NCBI GenBank assembly: GCA_039583875.1
Contig: CM077159.1
Coordinates: forward strand, 1,572,812 to 1,636,811
DNA length: 64,000 nt
Direction of reading: 5' to 3'
From: Platanthera guangdongensis
Taxonomy: Eukaryota > Streptophyta > Magnoliopsida > Asparagales > Orchidaceae
Both the position numbers and the translations under genes were made by a program. Positions 33,437 to 44,899 of this stretch are shown here, piece by piece (within the stretch, counting starts at the first letter, position 1; each line of letters starts with the position of its first letter). Under the pieces are notes generated by a model. That model did not search any database, was not told where the DNA came from, and saw only the letters and a list, made by a program, of their open reading frames with translations.

Positions 33437-36055
33437 AGTTAGGAATGGTCTAAATGTGAAATGCACCAAGGATAGCATTTGCTCAGCTTGCCAAAAGAGT
33501 AAGCAGACCAAAGCTTCCTCCAAGGGCATTAGTTCCAAAGACTCTGTGAGGTGCTTATACCTCTTGCATATGGACCTATTTGATCCTATGCCTATTCATA
33601 TTCTTGGTAGTAAAGTCTACCCCTTGTGGTGGTTGATGACTATTCCATGTTTACTTGGGTGTTCTTTCTCAAGAAAAATAATGAGACCCTTAATATCTTC
33701 ATCAAGTTTGTCAAGTAAGTTCAGAATGAGTATAACAGTTCTGTGGTTAAAATCGGGAGTGACCATTCAACTGAATTCCACTCTGAAGGCATGATAGAGT
33801 TTTGTGAAGAACAAGGGATTAATCAAGAATTTTCTTCTCCTAGAACTCCCCAACAAATTGGGATTATTGAGAGGAAAAATAGAACTCTCATAGAGGCTGG
33901 AAGAACCCTATTGTGTGACACATCCCTCCCAGAATATTTTTGGGCTGAGATAGTAAATACTGCATGTCATGTCCTCAACAGGGCCCCTATCACCAAAAGC
34001 CATAAGATGACTCCCTATGAGATCTTGAAAGACAGAAAACGAAATCTGGGCTATCTCAGAATATTTGGTAGTAAGTGTTATGTGCTCCATAATGGAAAGT
34101 CCTATGTGACTAAGTTTGGTGTCAAGTCCTTTGATGGGATTTTTGTTGGGTATAACAATCATATTAAATCTTATAGGGTTTACAACTTGAAAAGCCAAGT
34201 TGTAGAAGAGTCTGTGCATGCAATCCTTGATGACTCTAGCATGATTAACAGGGAGCTGCCAATATCCTCTTCCAGTATTGTAGGTACAGAATAGATGATG
34301 GACAGTCTGACCATCAAGGAAGTTGTACCAGTTATCCAATATGAAGTGGATACTCCAGAAGGTCTACCAGACACACTTGGAGTAAAGAATGATCATCAGG
34401 AGGCTGTTCCTAAAGCTGTTGCTGAAAGAAGATTACCTCAAGTAATAAGGCATTTAAGAGACCATCATGTTCACCAAATCATTGGTGAACCAAGAATTAG
34501 AGTAGTGACAAGGAACAGAAATCTGGATACAGCTATGTATGTAAGCTTCATGTCACAAGTGGAGACAAAGAAGTTTGAAGAGGCCAACATAGATCAATTC
34601 TGGATAGTGTCTATGTAGGAGGAACTGAACAAGTTCAAAAGATGAAATGTCTGGAAGCTGGTTCCCAGACCACATGGACATAATGTCATTGGAGTCAAGT
34701 GGATTTATAGATACAAACTTGATGAAAATGGCATTATAATCAAGAACAAAGCAAGATTAGTAGCTAAGGGGTACAGGCAGGAAGAAGGCATTGATTTTGA
34801 TCAAACCTTTGCCCCTATAACAAGCTTAGATGCCATGAGATTGTTCCTTACATATGCTATATACAAGAGATTCATGGTCTACCAGATGGATGTGAAGTCA
34901 GCCTTTATGAATGGTGACTTAAAAGAGGAAGTCTATGTTGAGAAGTCTCCAGGTTTTGTAGTTCCTAACTCACCTGATTCTTTTTATAGAATTAGGAAAG
35001 CTCTATATAGGCTAAAGCAAGCCCTAAACCATAGTATGAGACTTTGTCTAGCTTCCTCATTGAGAATAAATTATTAAGGGGAAGATAGACAAGACCCTAT
35101 TCCTGAGGGAATCTAAGGGTAAGATCATCCTAGTTCAAATCTATATAGATGACATCATCTTTAGATCTACTGATGACAATCTTTGCAGGAAGTTTATCAA
35201 ACTTATGTAGGGGAAGTTTGAGATGATCAATATCGGTGAACTTAAGTTCTTTTCGGGTCTCCATGTAAGACAGACTGAAGATGGCTTGTCCATATCCTAC
35301 CCTAAGTTCACTAGGGAGCTAAAAATGAAATTTGGTATAGAAAATTCCACCACCATGAGAACTCCCATGGCCTCAAGTATGGCTCATACAAAATGAGGCA
35401 GGGAAACTTGCTGATGAAACTTTATATAGGATTTATTGGTTCCATTCACTATCTAACTGCAAGTAGGCCAGACATCATGTATGCTACATGTGTTTGTGCT
35501 AGGTATTAGGCTTTCCCCAAAGAATCTCATCACTCTATTGTAAAGAGAATTTTGAGGTATCTTAAGGGAATTCTAGATCTAGGCATGTGGTACACTAGGA
35601 ATGGGGAGTTTGAACTAACTAGCTATTCAGATGCAGATTTTGTAGGCTATAAAGAGGATGGGAAGAGCACTTCCGACACCTGTCAATTCCTGGGTGGAAG
35701 ACTAGTTTCATGGAGCAGCAAGAAGCAAACTAGTGTTGTATTTCAACTACAGAGTCAGAGTACATCTCAGCAGGTAGCTGTTGTTATCAGTTGTTGTGGA
35801 TCCAGCATCAGCTCCAGTACTACAACCTTCAGATAAGTAGAAGTCCTTCATTTTATGATTTTACTAGTGTTTTTTCAATTTCTTGGAATTTTGTCTCCCA
35901 TAGCAGGACTAAGCATATTGAAATAAATATCATTTCATTAGGGAGCATGTGGAATGTGAAGATATCAACCTTGAGTTTGTCCAAACCGACAAGCAAGTGG
36001 CTGACATCTTGACTAAGCCATTAGATGAAGGAAAGTTTAACACCCTCAAGTTTTA
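33437..36055 (+). pseudogene. Sire-H integrase-RT-RNase H remnant
   Basis: The frame opens with the end of the HHCC region (NGLNVKCTKDSICSACQ). The integrase has HMDLFDP (usual HVDLFGP), a frameshift at about 33740, SDHSTEF, and TPQQIGIIERKN, where the catalytic Glu persists. RT at about 34620-35400 has FAPITSLDAMRLF and YIDD at 35142-35153 in place of YVDD. RNase H at about 35610-36020 has YSDADFVGY and RTKHIEI. At least ten stops (for example 34292, 34616, 34643, 35075) and several frameshifts mark an old copy. Confidence 0.85.
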
Positions 36056-36100
36056 GTTATGTATGTTAAACCTGGTGTAGCTTCAGTTGCTCCTCATTTT

Positions 36101-36388
36101 ATTGCATGTTATTTTGTATCTTGCAAATGGAATTGTTCTTTAGTAAAATGAAGACTCTTCAAGTGATACACCTTCGGTGGCATCATGGTCAACTATTGTC
36201 CAGATTGGTATAGACTAGATTGTCTACCAAGAAATATGATAGATATTGCATGTTATTTTGTATCTTGCAAATGGAATTGTTCTTTAGTAAAATGAAGACT
36301 CTTCAAGTGATACACCTTCGGTGGCATCATGGTCAACTATTGTCCAGATTGGTATAGACTAGATTATCTACCAAGAAATATGATAGAT
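36101..36388 (+). repeat. 144-bp tandem duplication before Sire-H 3' LTR
   Basis: 36101-36244 is repeated at 36245-36388 with almost no differences (TTGTCTACC versus TTATCTACC). It lies between the RNase H end and the purine tracts. The near identity shows that the duplication is younger than most of the decay in pol. Confidence 0.9.
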
Positions 36389-36685
36389 GATGCATCAGTT
36401 AAGGGGGAGTAGATGATATGAAACTTGTTGCCTTTTTGCTGAAGTCAAAAAGGGGGAGGAAAAGATTATCAGGTGTATGATCAAGAAGAATGGTAGCAGC
36501 AATTCATGGGGAGTAGGTGTGGTAATATTCACCTAGAAGGAATGGAGGTGGGGAAACTATATACCATTCTCTAGTTATAGGATTTTTAAATTCTTATATT
36601 CTTATTACTGCATATTACTGTGTATGTCATTAACTCATTTGCTTAATTTGCTTAAGGGTTTTGACTTCCTGAAATATGGGGAGAT
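36389..36685 (+). other. Sire-H 3' non-coding tail with multiple purine tracts
   Basis: TTAAGGGGGAGTAG (about 36399), AAAAAGGGGGAGGAAAA (about 36449) and ATATGGGGAGAT (36674-36685). The last abuts the LTR and is the likely working polypurine tract. Repeated polypurine-like tracts upstream of the 3' LTR are a reported Sirevirus trait. Confidence 0.75.
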
Positions 36686-36879
36686 TGTTGGGTCCATTGC
36701 CCACAATGTCCTAGATTTGGGGAAGTCAATCTTATCAATGACATACATAAAGTTGTATTTGATGAGTGCCTGATTTCATGCATGCATTGATGTCCTAACA
36801 GCAATGATGGGACATGTAGCCTAATTGGCTAGGTTAGGTAAACACTTACCTAAGGTATGGATAGATAGAAAACTATCTA

Positions 36880-37660
36880 TGTCCACAGGTATTGAGTGAA
36901 GGTCATTCACTCAATGCCTGATGAATTATAGCACTGAGTGGAGCCTATACAGTCAAAGCCAAAGTAATGGCAAGCTGAGAAAGTGGCTAAGTCCACATGT
37001 GTTGAGTTAAGTCAACTCACTCAATGTCATACATCAAAAGGCTGTGAGATAGGCTAAAGCAGTAAATGCCTAAGAAGAAATGGGCAGAAAAGTGGCTAAG
37101 TCCACAGGCGTTGAGTGAGTATCTCTCACTCAACACCATACTCTATATTTGTTGAGTATTGCCTAGTAAGTTAAAGCCATGGAAAATCTGTGGTGATATT
37201 TGGCTAAGTTTAATTGCGTTGAGTTTAGCTTACTCACTCAATGCCAGATAAATAGAATAAAATCTGCTAAGTTGTTTGGCATTGAGTGGAGCTTACTCAC
37301 TCAACGCCAAGGAGCAGAAAAATTTGGCTAAGGCAAAAAGCGTTGAGTGAGATGTGCTCACTCAATGCTCTCAACGCTATGATTCAGAAAAACTGGCTAA
37401 AGCAAAAAAAACGTTGAGTGAGGCATGCTCACTCAACGCTCTCAATGCCTAAAATACAAAAAGCATGGCTAAGGGAGAAGGCATTGAGTGAGGCATGCTC
37501 ACTCAATGCTCTCAACACCAAGCATGCAGAAAAGGCTGAAGAATAAGCCAAGGCAAAAGGCGTTGAGTGAGGCTTACTCACTCAACACTATCAACGCCAA
37601 GATAGATAGAATTCTGTCTAAGTGTCATGGTGTTGAGTGAAGCTCATTCACTCAACGCCT
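36880..37660. repeat. Palindromic array in Sire-H LTR
   Basis: About ten units in which GCGTTGAGTGAG is followed after 4-8 bases by CTCACTCAACGC, often around GCATGC, giving hairpins with arms of 10-14 bp. Units repeat every 60-70 bases with 'TGGCTAAG' spacers. Confidence 0.88.
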
Positions 37661-38882
37661 ATTCTACTGATGCTCGATTTTGGCTAAGTCCACAGGTGCG
37701 GACTTCAGCAAAATCTGCAAAATCGACAAGGTCATATAATTTCAAATCAAGTACAAAAAAGCTACAGAACATGACAAACTCTGCCGAGAAGCTACTGTAT
37801 GTCTTCTTCCGTTAAAGTAAGGTGTAGTTGGAAGCTGCAGGTGGGCCCCACTGTCTCTTAAAGTCGTTGATCGACAAACTACAAAAGGAAGAGATTAGGC
37901 AAGACACAAACAACTTTTAGGGCCTTATTGATTTCAAAAGTTATAGGTTGACTTCATCTTCCTCTCCATTGCTTCCGAGAAAAAGCTTAAAGTCTTCCTG
38001 CAAGAACCAAAAAGTTCAGTTAGCTTGTGCCATCTTCACCTGCACCATCAAGATTAGAAGGTCTATCTTTTGAGGGAGAAGCAGAAATAGAGAACAAGTT
38101 TCTGTAGATTAAGTTGCTTCACAATTCAGCAAGGTCAAATCTGAAAACCTACTTCTGAAGCTGAGAAGAAGAAAGAACAAAGTTGCTGATTTTGTGCTGG
38201 GAAGGAAGAGGAAGCAGAGCAGTTCACTGTTAGTTACTTCCAGCTCAAGATCCTTATAGCTGTAAAGAAAGTTAGATCTGAGATAACTAAGCTCAAGGGG
38301 TTATCACAGAGAAATTTCTCTGTGATAAATACAAATCTATTTCACTCAAGTAGGATCCTTTTAGATCGGAGTTGTAGGGCTCTCTGAGCCTGAGGTAGGG
38401 AAAATTTGCCTGAGCTTTAGGATCCAGTTTGGATCTGAGGTAGGTGGTCAATTTATCACTGAGCGGTAGGAGAGGAATACTCCCTAAGTTGTAGTATCCT
38501 GCTGAATCTGAGCTATAATACTTGGTATCAAGTCTGAGGTAGGTGATTCATTCCCAATAAGTTGTAGCGCACTTTTTCCTGACTTGTAGGATCTGGTTGC
38601 ATATCTGAGGTAGGGCCTTTGTGTCTGAGATTGTAGGAGAGTCATTCTCTCTGAGGTAGGATACCTAGTGGACCTGAGGTACGGCTATCCTCCCAGCCTG
38701 AGTGTTGGGCCCTTTGGCCTGAGTTAGGTGGTCAGCTGATCACTGAGTTGTAAGCCCTTATGACTGAGTTGTAAGTCTTGGAAGAGATTGAGAGATCCTG
38801 AGGGATCTGAGGTGTAAGCTCTTTGGAGCAATGGTTTGGAGAAGTGCCTTTGTTTAACAGGAAGTTGGCAAGGTGGGAGGAG

Positions 38883-38919
38883 AGTGGATGTAGCCAAAAG
38901 TTGAGGAACCACTATAAAT
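38883..38919 (+). promoter_or_regulatory. Sire-H core promoter block with TATA box
   Basis: AGTGGATGTAGCC...TTGAGGAACCAC followed by TATAAAT at 38913, homologous to the blocks in Sire-1, Sire-F and Sire-G. Confidence 0.7.
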
Positions 38920-39107
38920 CTATGTGTACTTGTCTGTGTTGTTTTCTTTTTGCAGGTACTTGAAAGTTAATTACTTCCAACACACTATTTACAAAGGAAG
39001 ATAAAATTAAAACCTAATAATACCAGTGAGACAACCTATTCACCCCCCTGAGGTTGTAGGCTATCTTGAAAATAAAGACTTTTAGTAACCTCTTGTAACA
39101 CCTTTCA

Positions 39108-39990
39108 AACTGATGGCCTGATCGGCTACATAAACTTCATATCTCTTTACTCCTTTTCCTCGAAGCAGCACTAGATTCTTGGGAACTCTTACCCTCACCG
39201 GTCTTTCTCTTATCCTTTCTCATTTGCTGACCACAGTTTTTGGCATTGTCAAATGCTTCAACCTTCAGTGCAGTCTCCACGGCTTCAGCATAGATTTTGG
39301 ATCCACATGCACTAGCTAGTTGTTGTATGTCATTCCTAAGACCACACAAAAAACATTTAACTCAACTCGACTATAAAGACACCATGTCAGGGGCAAAATG
39401 GCACAGTTTGCTGAACTCCACCTCATACTCTCTAATGGTGTGTTGATTTTGCTTTAGATGGAGAAAATCATTCTTCAAACGGTCCCTCTAGACCGACGGC
39501 AAAAACTTTTTCAGCTGCAACTCCTTGAAGGATTCCCATGAACACCCATCCTTAAGGTTTTCTTTCTCTCTCAGCTACCAACTCTTAGAAATACCTTGAT
39601 TTGATAAGCGACGACCAACACCCTCTTGTCCGCTAAAAATCCTCAGTAAGCAAACATCTCCTCGATGGCTATTATCCAATCATCCAAAACCATAAAATCT
39701 GCTATATCATCATAGGTAGGGGGTCCTAGTCTCTGGATATGCAAAATAAACATCATCTCTTGCGCCAACAACATTGGGGGCACCAAAGGGGTAGTGGGAA
39801 TTGGAACAGTCTGACCCACGGCCAGGTCCTGTACTCTATGCGGCTGACTAGCAACAACCGACAACAACGCCTGGATTTGCGACTGCATCTCCAACATTTG
39901 ACTCGATAGAGTCTCATTACTCGATCGCAATCCTTCTATCATGGCCTCACTCTGGGCACCAGACGATTCTCCCTCCGACTAGGAAGTCGA
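39108..39990 (-). pseudogene. Gyp-D gag remnant
   Basis: Minus strand: a Gln/Met-rich start (MIEGLRSSNETLSSQMLEMQ) at about 39942, then GPPTYDDIADF and DDWIIAIEEMF of a Retrotrans_gag domain. Frame-shifted remains follow: EYEVEFSKLCHFAPD, LRNDIQQLASACG, and a basic Lys/Ser-rich stretch before the expected zinc knuckle. Several stops (for example at 39643) and at least two frameshifts. Sire-H cuts it before the knuckle. Confidence 0.78.
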
Positions 39991-40680
39991 ACTTGTCACC
40001 GGACGCTTAAGCATCATCTAACCAAACAACGAATACCTATTCAAAACCTAGCTTAACCGCTAGAACCAAACAACTTAGTTCAGACAATACATAATTAAAT
40101 ACTTGCTCATACTGCTAACTTGCTCTAGGAATTTTTATTTATGGTGTCATGCCTAAATTAGGATGATATACCGTCATTCCATTGAATCATGTGCCTAAAC
40201 CATGAATGCGTGAATTTCTTATTCTTTTGACACAAATCCATGTGTGTACATATGTCATCATGTAAAGCTTTAGCTTGACAGATGTGCTAATGTAATGTTA
40301 TGTTATGTATGTTGTGATATGCAATCTAAAATGCCTTAATGCATGTTCTGAGTGGCGAATACATGAAATATTACGCATCTCATACTACATAATATCACAT
40401 GCAATGAAAATCAAAATCTAATGTGCATTCATGTGATGATGTTATGCGTCCCATACTACATAACAGTCACATGTTGCCTCCTATGAGGATCCATATACAA
40501 ACACATATTATGCATCTCATACTATATAATATGTCTCGTATACTTCTTATCATGCTTATGAGTGTAGTGTTCATGCTTTAGCTAAGACATACCGATGACA
40601 CATTGGTGTGTGTTTGAAATAAAACTAGACAACTAATACAAACCTAAGATAGTTGTTCCAGCAATTATCAAACAACCTAT
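39991..40680 (-). other. Gyp-D leader between primer-binding site and gag
   Basis: About 690 AT-rich bases with repeated GCATCTCATACTACATAATAT-like blocks (about 40376-40530) and no supported coding. Probably the packaging leader of the element. Confidence 0.6.
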
Positions 40681-40693
40681 CCCTCTGATACCA
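40681..40693 (-). other. Gyp-D primer-binding site
   Basis: Minus strand TGGTATCAGAGGG, two bases inside the LTR edge, complementary to initiator tRNA-Met. Confidence 0.85.
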
Positions 40694-40695
40694 AC

Positions 40696-43487
40696 TGTCA
40701 TAACCCGCATTTTCTCCACATTTAATGATATATCAGAATAAGGGAAAATGCGCGTCGTGATGCCACATCGGCAGGGGATAACTACAGACGCTCAGTCAAA
40801 ACTCCAACTCAATACTACTATGAAAGATCCATAAGTTAATTAGAGAAAATCCAATTTAAGTTAGATGGTTAGCCGTATCCCTCGGCTCCGTGGCACATCT
40901 AGTACATAAGAAAAAGATAGTTATACGCTGCGAAAAATACTTTATTTACAAGTTTGGACATCTGACATGAGTATAAAATCCTAAGAGGACAACTCATGGT
41001 GTGCAAGACTCTATATTTATGATAATAGTAAAAGTAGCTCTTATGACCATTAAATATAGTGAATTATATTTAAAATATGGCATGTATGAGGTAATAATAG
41101 TAATATTTATACTTTAAAATACCTAACATGGAACATAGCATAAAACCTTCCCAGAGAGCAAGTAAAAACAACCACAGAGGTAAACTAGTAGCTAGCAAAT
41201 TATTCAATAATCCAAAAGAAAACTACTAGTGGGAATAAACAAACTGGCACGAACCCACTGAAAGTATGCAAGTCTGAACTAACAACCAAAACCACAAAAT
41301 ACTTCACGATGGTGAGGAAACTACTACAACAACTGCAATCCAAAAGCTACCACCCAACACTGTCGCTCCACCTGCTACAGCCCTGAATCTGAGGCATTCA
41401 AAAGAAAAACACCTCAGCAAGAAAATACAAGGGGCAAAAGAAAATAAACATGTAATAGGTACAAAGGAAAGAAAGGTTTTACAAAACCCGACTATAAGAA
41501 ACACTGAAAACCACAGCTGATTATCCAAGTAAAACAGATAATGTAAAAGTTTGTAATAAAGAAGTTAAATGAACATTTTTCACCATGTTCGGGACGAAGC
41601 CATGCTTCGAAAATCTGCAAGGACTAGCATAAAATAGCATAGACTGATCTAAGAAGCAAACTGAGCACAAAACAACTAGAAAATGTGAGTCATTTACACT
41701 TGGTAAAAACAACCGGGTCGGTGTCAATGACCAAATCGTCCAAACCCAAACTACCAAACCCAAACGTCTCACAAATGCACTACGGTGGTGGCCACCTGGC
41801 CCAACACAACCCAACAGGCCACAAAACAGAGACCAAACCAAACCACCAAGTGTAATGACCCATAAACCGATGTCTAGTTGGTGGTCCTTTATCCACTGCC
41901 ACCCTACCTAGCCGAAGAAACATCATAACCGAACACCCCAACCAACACCTAAATCTAAGCACAAAGACAAACCTTAAACAAGCCCTAAAACCATTCTAAG
42001 GATCATACAATATGAATCCTACACGAAACGATCACAATATTCTATGTCTTGTCCAAATTTGGCAAGTATACCCGACGAATTACAATGATACTCGACAAAT
42101 TGCACAACACTTGGCGAATAAGACTTGCAATAGTCGGTGAATTCCTACTTTACTCTACACATCGTCGAGTCGATATTCGACAAATTACTCTAATACACGG
42201 CTAATCTGCCTTAACGAAACTTTCGGCGATACTCGTCAAATCATAATTGATATTCGGCGAATTACTTAACGTTACTCGCCGAATTACACTTAGACTAACC
42301 TTTTACACTCGGCCATACTGCACATTTCATCGAGTTTACTCAATGCCTTATAGGTTCACTCAACGCAATGCCTGTCGATACTCGACGAACTCGACGCCTA
42401 GATACTCGACGAATTTACCTTAACGAATTCCTACCCCTAATTCATACTCGACGAATTCTACCTAGTATATACGCCGAATTACATTTAGACTAAATTATCA
42501 CACTCGACGAATGCGGCTACAATACTCGGCAAATTTCTAACCCATTCCCGCCGAATTTTACTTAAATTCATAAACCTATTCTCCATTCCTTGGCCGAAAA
42601 CTTGCCCTAGTCTAGGATTTCTTCCATGGTTCAACCTACACTAACCCTACTCTTTAAGGGAGTAGGAAGGAAGGGAAGAAAAAAAAAGCAAGAAAACGGA
42701 TATGCAAGGGGGAAATTCCACTTGCCTTGAAACTTCGAAAAATCACTACCCGCTCGCGCCGCGATAAGGATCGGCCGTGAAAAGGCCCTAGCAACACTTC
42801 CTGAAACTTTTGGAGCTGAAAAGAGGTCAAAATCTCTAACCCTAACACCTAAAAATCGAGAAATCAGAAAAAACTTACGACAATCGGGAAGATCTAGGTA
42901 AGATCTTTCCGAATCTCTACTCCGGCGATGAAAACGGCCACATGATCTCTCATATCGCCTGCTGAAATGCACGTGAAGTACGTCGTCCGCTTCTCTCGTG
43001 AAAAAGCCATCGTCGGGTTTAGGAAGAAGATGAATAGTAAAGGTAGGGTTTTCGTTTTGACTGATTTCCTATTTATACTCATAATTATAATATATATTAT
43101 TAATTAATTAAAATATTGCCAAAACGACCCGAAATCCATATCAACTCGGAATCTTATGAAAATCGCATCGTAGATAAATACCGACGCTACGAATCTAACG
43201 GCGAAGTCGAAATCCCAATTCGACCAACCAAACCAGGTTAAAACATGACCCTATGGCAAAATGCCGCCACATCCATATAAAAAGCTCCATTGAGTCACCA
43301 AAACAGACTCGGCTCGCGAGGGAAGGTGCAAAACCAAAACAAAACCAACCACACGTAAAAAACCCACTGAGCAAACCCATGCTCCAACAAATGCCACCCG
43401 TTAACTATGCGTTAACGTAATTCCCTGACATCAAAAATACGTCACTACGGGAATTAAAATAGACACTGAAAAGTCAGGGGCATTACA
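40696..43487 (-). repeat. Gyp-D 5' LTR
   Basis: 2792 bp, minus strand TGTAATGCCCCTGAC...GCGGGTTATGACA. It shares the GATGCCAC...GGGGATAACT, GCCGTATCCCTCGGCT and GGAAATTCCACTTGCC blocks with Gyp-solo and Gyp-C. Array at 42060-42540. AT-rich stretch at about 43080-43115. Confidence 0.88.
42060..42540. repeat. TCGACGAATT array in Gyp-D LTR
   Basis: Fifteen or more ACTCG(A/C)CGAATT-type words about 20-45 bases apart, some decayed to ACTCGACAAATT. It occupies the slot where Gyp-solo has CCCGCCGAA words. Confidence 0.82.
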
Positions 43488-43727
43488 GTGCCCTCCGACT
43501 GGTGATTTGCTATAGATGCCAACAACCAGGGAACATAAGAGCTAACTTCCCTCAGCAGTTCCATCCACTACCTCCTCCACCTTTGGTAGCCCCTCCAGCA
43601 CAGCAGGACTGGGGTCGAAGATGAGGTCGAGGCTAAGGTTGAGGAAATTATGATAGAGGTCGAGGGCAGGAGCAAATGTACGCTTTTGACCTGGTCGAGC
43701 CAAGGAACCCGGGGGAGTCTATTACAG
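43488..43727 (+). pseudogene. Gyp-E gag tail with zinc knuckle
   Basis: CYRCQQPGNIRANF at about 43513 is a knuckle in which His and the last Cys are lost (usual GH, C). A Pro-rich and Gly/Arg-rich tail with three stops follows, and the frame ends in SIT at 43727. The gag start lies beyond the left edge. Confidence 0.75.
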
Positions 43728-43831
43728 GTACTTAAAATTATTTGCAATCTAACTTTCACTTTATAGTACCTTAACAACCTTAGTAGAACAACAAACATGA
43801 TATAATTCAAACAAAAAAACCCCAAGCATAG
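43728..43831 (+). other. Putative intron between gag and protease (Gyp-E)
   Basis: ACAG|GTACTTAAA opens and AAGCATAG|T closes a 104-base AT-rich insert. Skipping it keeps phase 1 into VFFIGKPAHTLFD. Unspliced, the frame hits TAA in the third codon. The element is old and the acceptor lacks a strong pyrimidine tract, so this is the weakest of the three cases. Confidence 0.5.
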
Positions 43832-44143
43832 TCTTTTTCATCGGCAAGCCCGCTCATACATTGTTCGATATGGGTTATTCACACTCTTTTGTATCAAAAT
43901 TCTTTCTTGAAGGACTAACATGCATAGACTAATTCACAGGCATAACCAGGAGGGTGTGTCTGCAAGACGGATCAGAGATATAACCATTTGCCAAGTGTAA
44001 CATGGAGGAAGAAATTGGAGCAAAGACATATGAAGCGGCGGCGACGATTTTGAGATTGCCATACTTCGATCTAATCTTTGGCATTACTTGGTTGCACTGG
44101 AACCACGTCCAGATCGAATGCCCGTCATGTTAAAACTGAAAAA
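43832..44143 (+). pseudogene. Gyp-E protease remnant
   Basis: FFIGKPAHTLFDMGYSHSFVSKF at about 43832-43900 is retropepsin-like with D-M-G at the active site instead of D-T/S-G. YFDLIFGITW at about 44060 corresponds to the conserved ILGMDW. The frame breaks at 44130, just before an inserted block. Confidence 0.72.
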
Positions 44144-44845
44144 TTGGTCCCTATGGAGTTTACCCTTGGGGAAGGGGTGATCGCACACTTACTTCTCTCT
44201 CACGAACCAAATGATTAAGGAAAAAACAGGGAACGGACCCAAGGGCTCGGTGTGGAGGTTCCACCACACACCCAGAAGATCTTAGAATGCTTCCCCTCCT
44301 ATACAAGTGACGATTTGGAGGTATCTTAAAAAGCGTAAGAAGACCGGGGCACAAGTAATCATGCCTCCTGCGGTACCCCCTTGGGTATATTTATAGATTT
44401 CTGAAAATGACCTGCAAATAGCAAACCTCTATTATTTTGAACAGCTATTTGTAGACCACCAGGGTCTGCCAATGGGGTAACTTTGCTGTTCTAGAGGGTT
44501 ATAGACAGATCAGCTGGGGTAAAATAGTAAAAACACATCACAAGAGGTCGGGCAAGTGGTCCTCTAGAACCTCCACTCGCAGGGAGTGGCGAGTGCTCGA
44601 TGGAGCTGGCACTCGCCACCTATGGCCAACCCTGGACGAGTGTGGTCTCGGCTTGCCCCACTCGCCCGCTACTCACAGAGCCTCTGGGGCGAGTGCGAGC
44701 TGACCTGCTCCCCTCGCGCCTCGCGTGATCCACCCCATTTGGGTGAGCTGACCTACTCCACTCTCCACTCACGCGATCCACCCCACTGGGGCGAGCCGAA
44801 GGGTCTTTCAGGGACCTAACCTCCCTCCGGCTCGCCAAGGACCAA
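44144..44845. mobile_element. Possible non-autonomous insertion with short terminal inverted repeats
   Basis: About 700 bases without gypsy similarity separate protease from RT. The edges TTGGTCCCTATGG and CAAGGACCAA form a 7-bp perfect inverted repeat. The right third repeats CACTCGCC/GGGCGAGTG words. The flanks are A-rich and no clear target duplication is visible. A DNA-transposon derivative is one possibility; decayed gypsy sequence is another. Confidence 0.3.
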
Positions 44846-44899
44846 AAATGCTGGACCTTGGATGATCTGCCTCCTGTCTACCACTACTCGTCAGATATG

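Larger units (their letters stand above)
33437..39107 (+). mobile_element. Sire-H: Sirevirus-like copia, 3' portion
   Basis: Plus-strand copia from the GAG-pre-integrase (33437) through INT-RT-RH, a non-coding tail with several purine tracts and a 2422-bp 3' LTR (36686-39107). The gag, protease and 5' LTR lie beyond the left edge, displaced by Gyp-B. The LTR end CCTTTCA at 39107 abuts the Gyp-D gag, so Sire-H is inserted in Gyp-D. No env-like frame follows pol. Confidence 0.87.
36686..39107 (+). repeat. Sire-H 3' LTR
   Basis: 2422 bp, TGTTGGGTCCATTG...ACACCTTTCA. Array at 36880-37660, a series of GAGGTAGG/GTTGTAGG words at about 38340-38830, core promoter block at 38883-38919, and CTATTCACCCCCC at about 39036. 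The end follows the TTTCA pattern of the other Sirevirus-like LTRs here. Confidence 0.87.
39108..43487 (-). mobile_element. Gyp-D: gypsy, 5' LTR to gag
   Basis: Minus-strand gypsy with 5' LTR 40696-43487, primer-binding site 40681-40693, a leader, and gag running left to 39108, where Sire-H interrupts it. The right LTR edge abuts a gypsy zinc knuckle of opposite orientation, so Gyp-D is inserted in Gyp-E. Pol and the 3' LTR lie off the left edge. The LTR belongs to the same group as Gyp-C and Gyp-solo. Confidence 0.87.

Noticed and set aside
38340..38830. Repeated GAGGTAGG/GAGTTGTAGG words in the Sire-H LTR as a separate regulatory array
   Set aside because: The words are degenerate and not palindromic; they may reflect local slippage, so they are only mentioned under the LTR.
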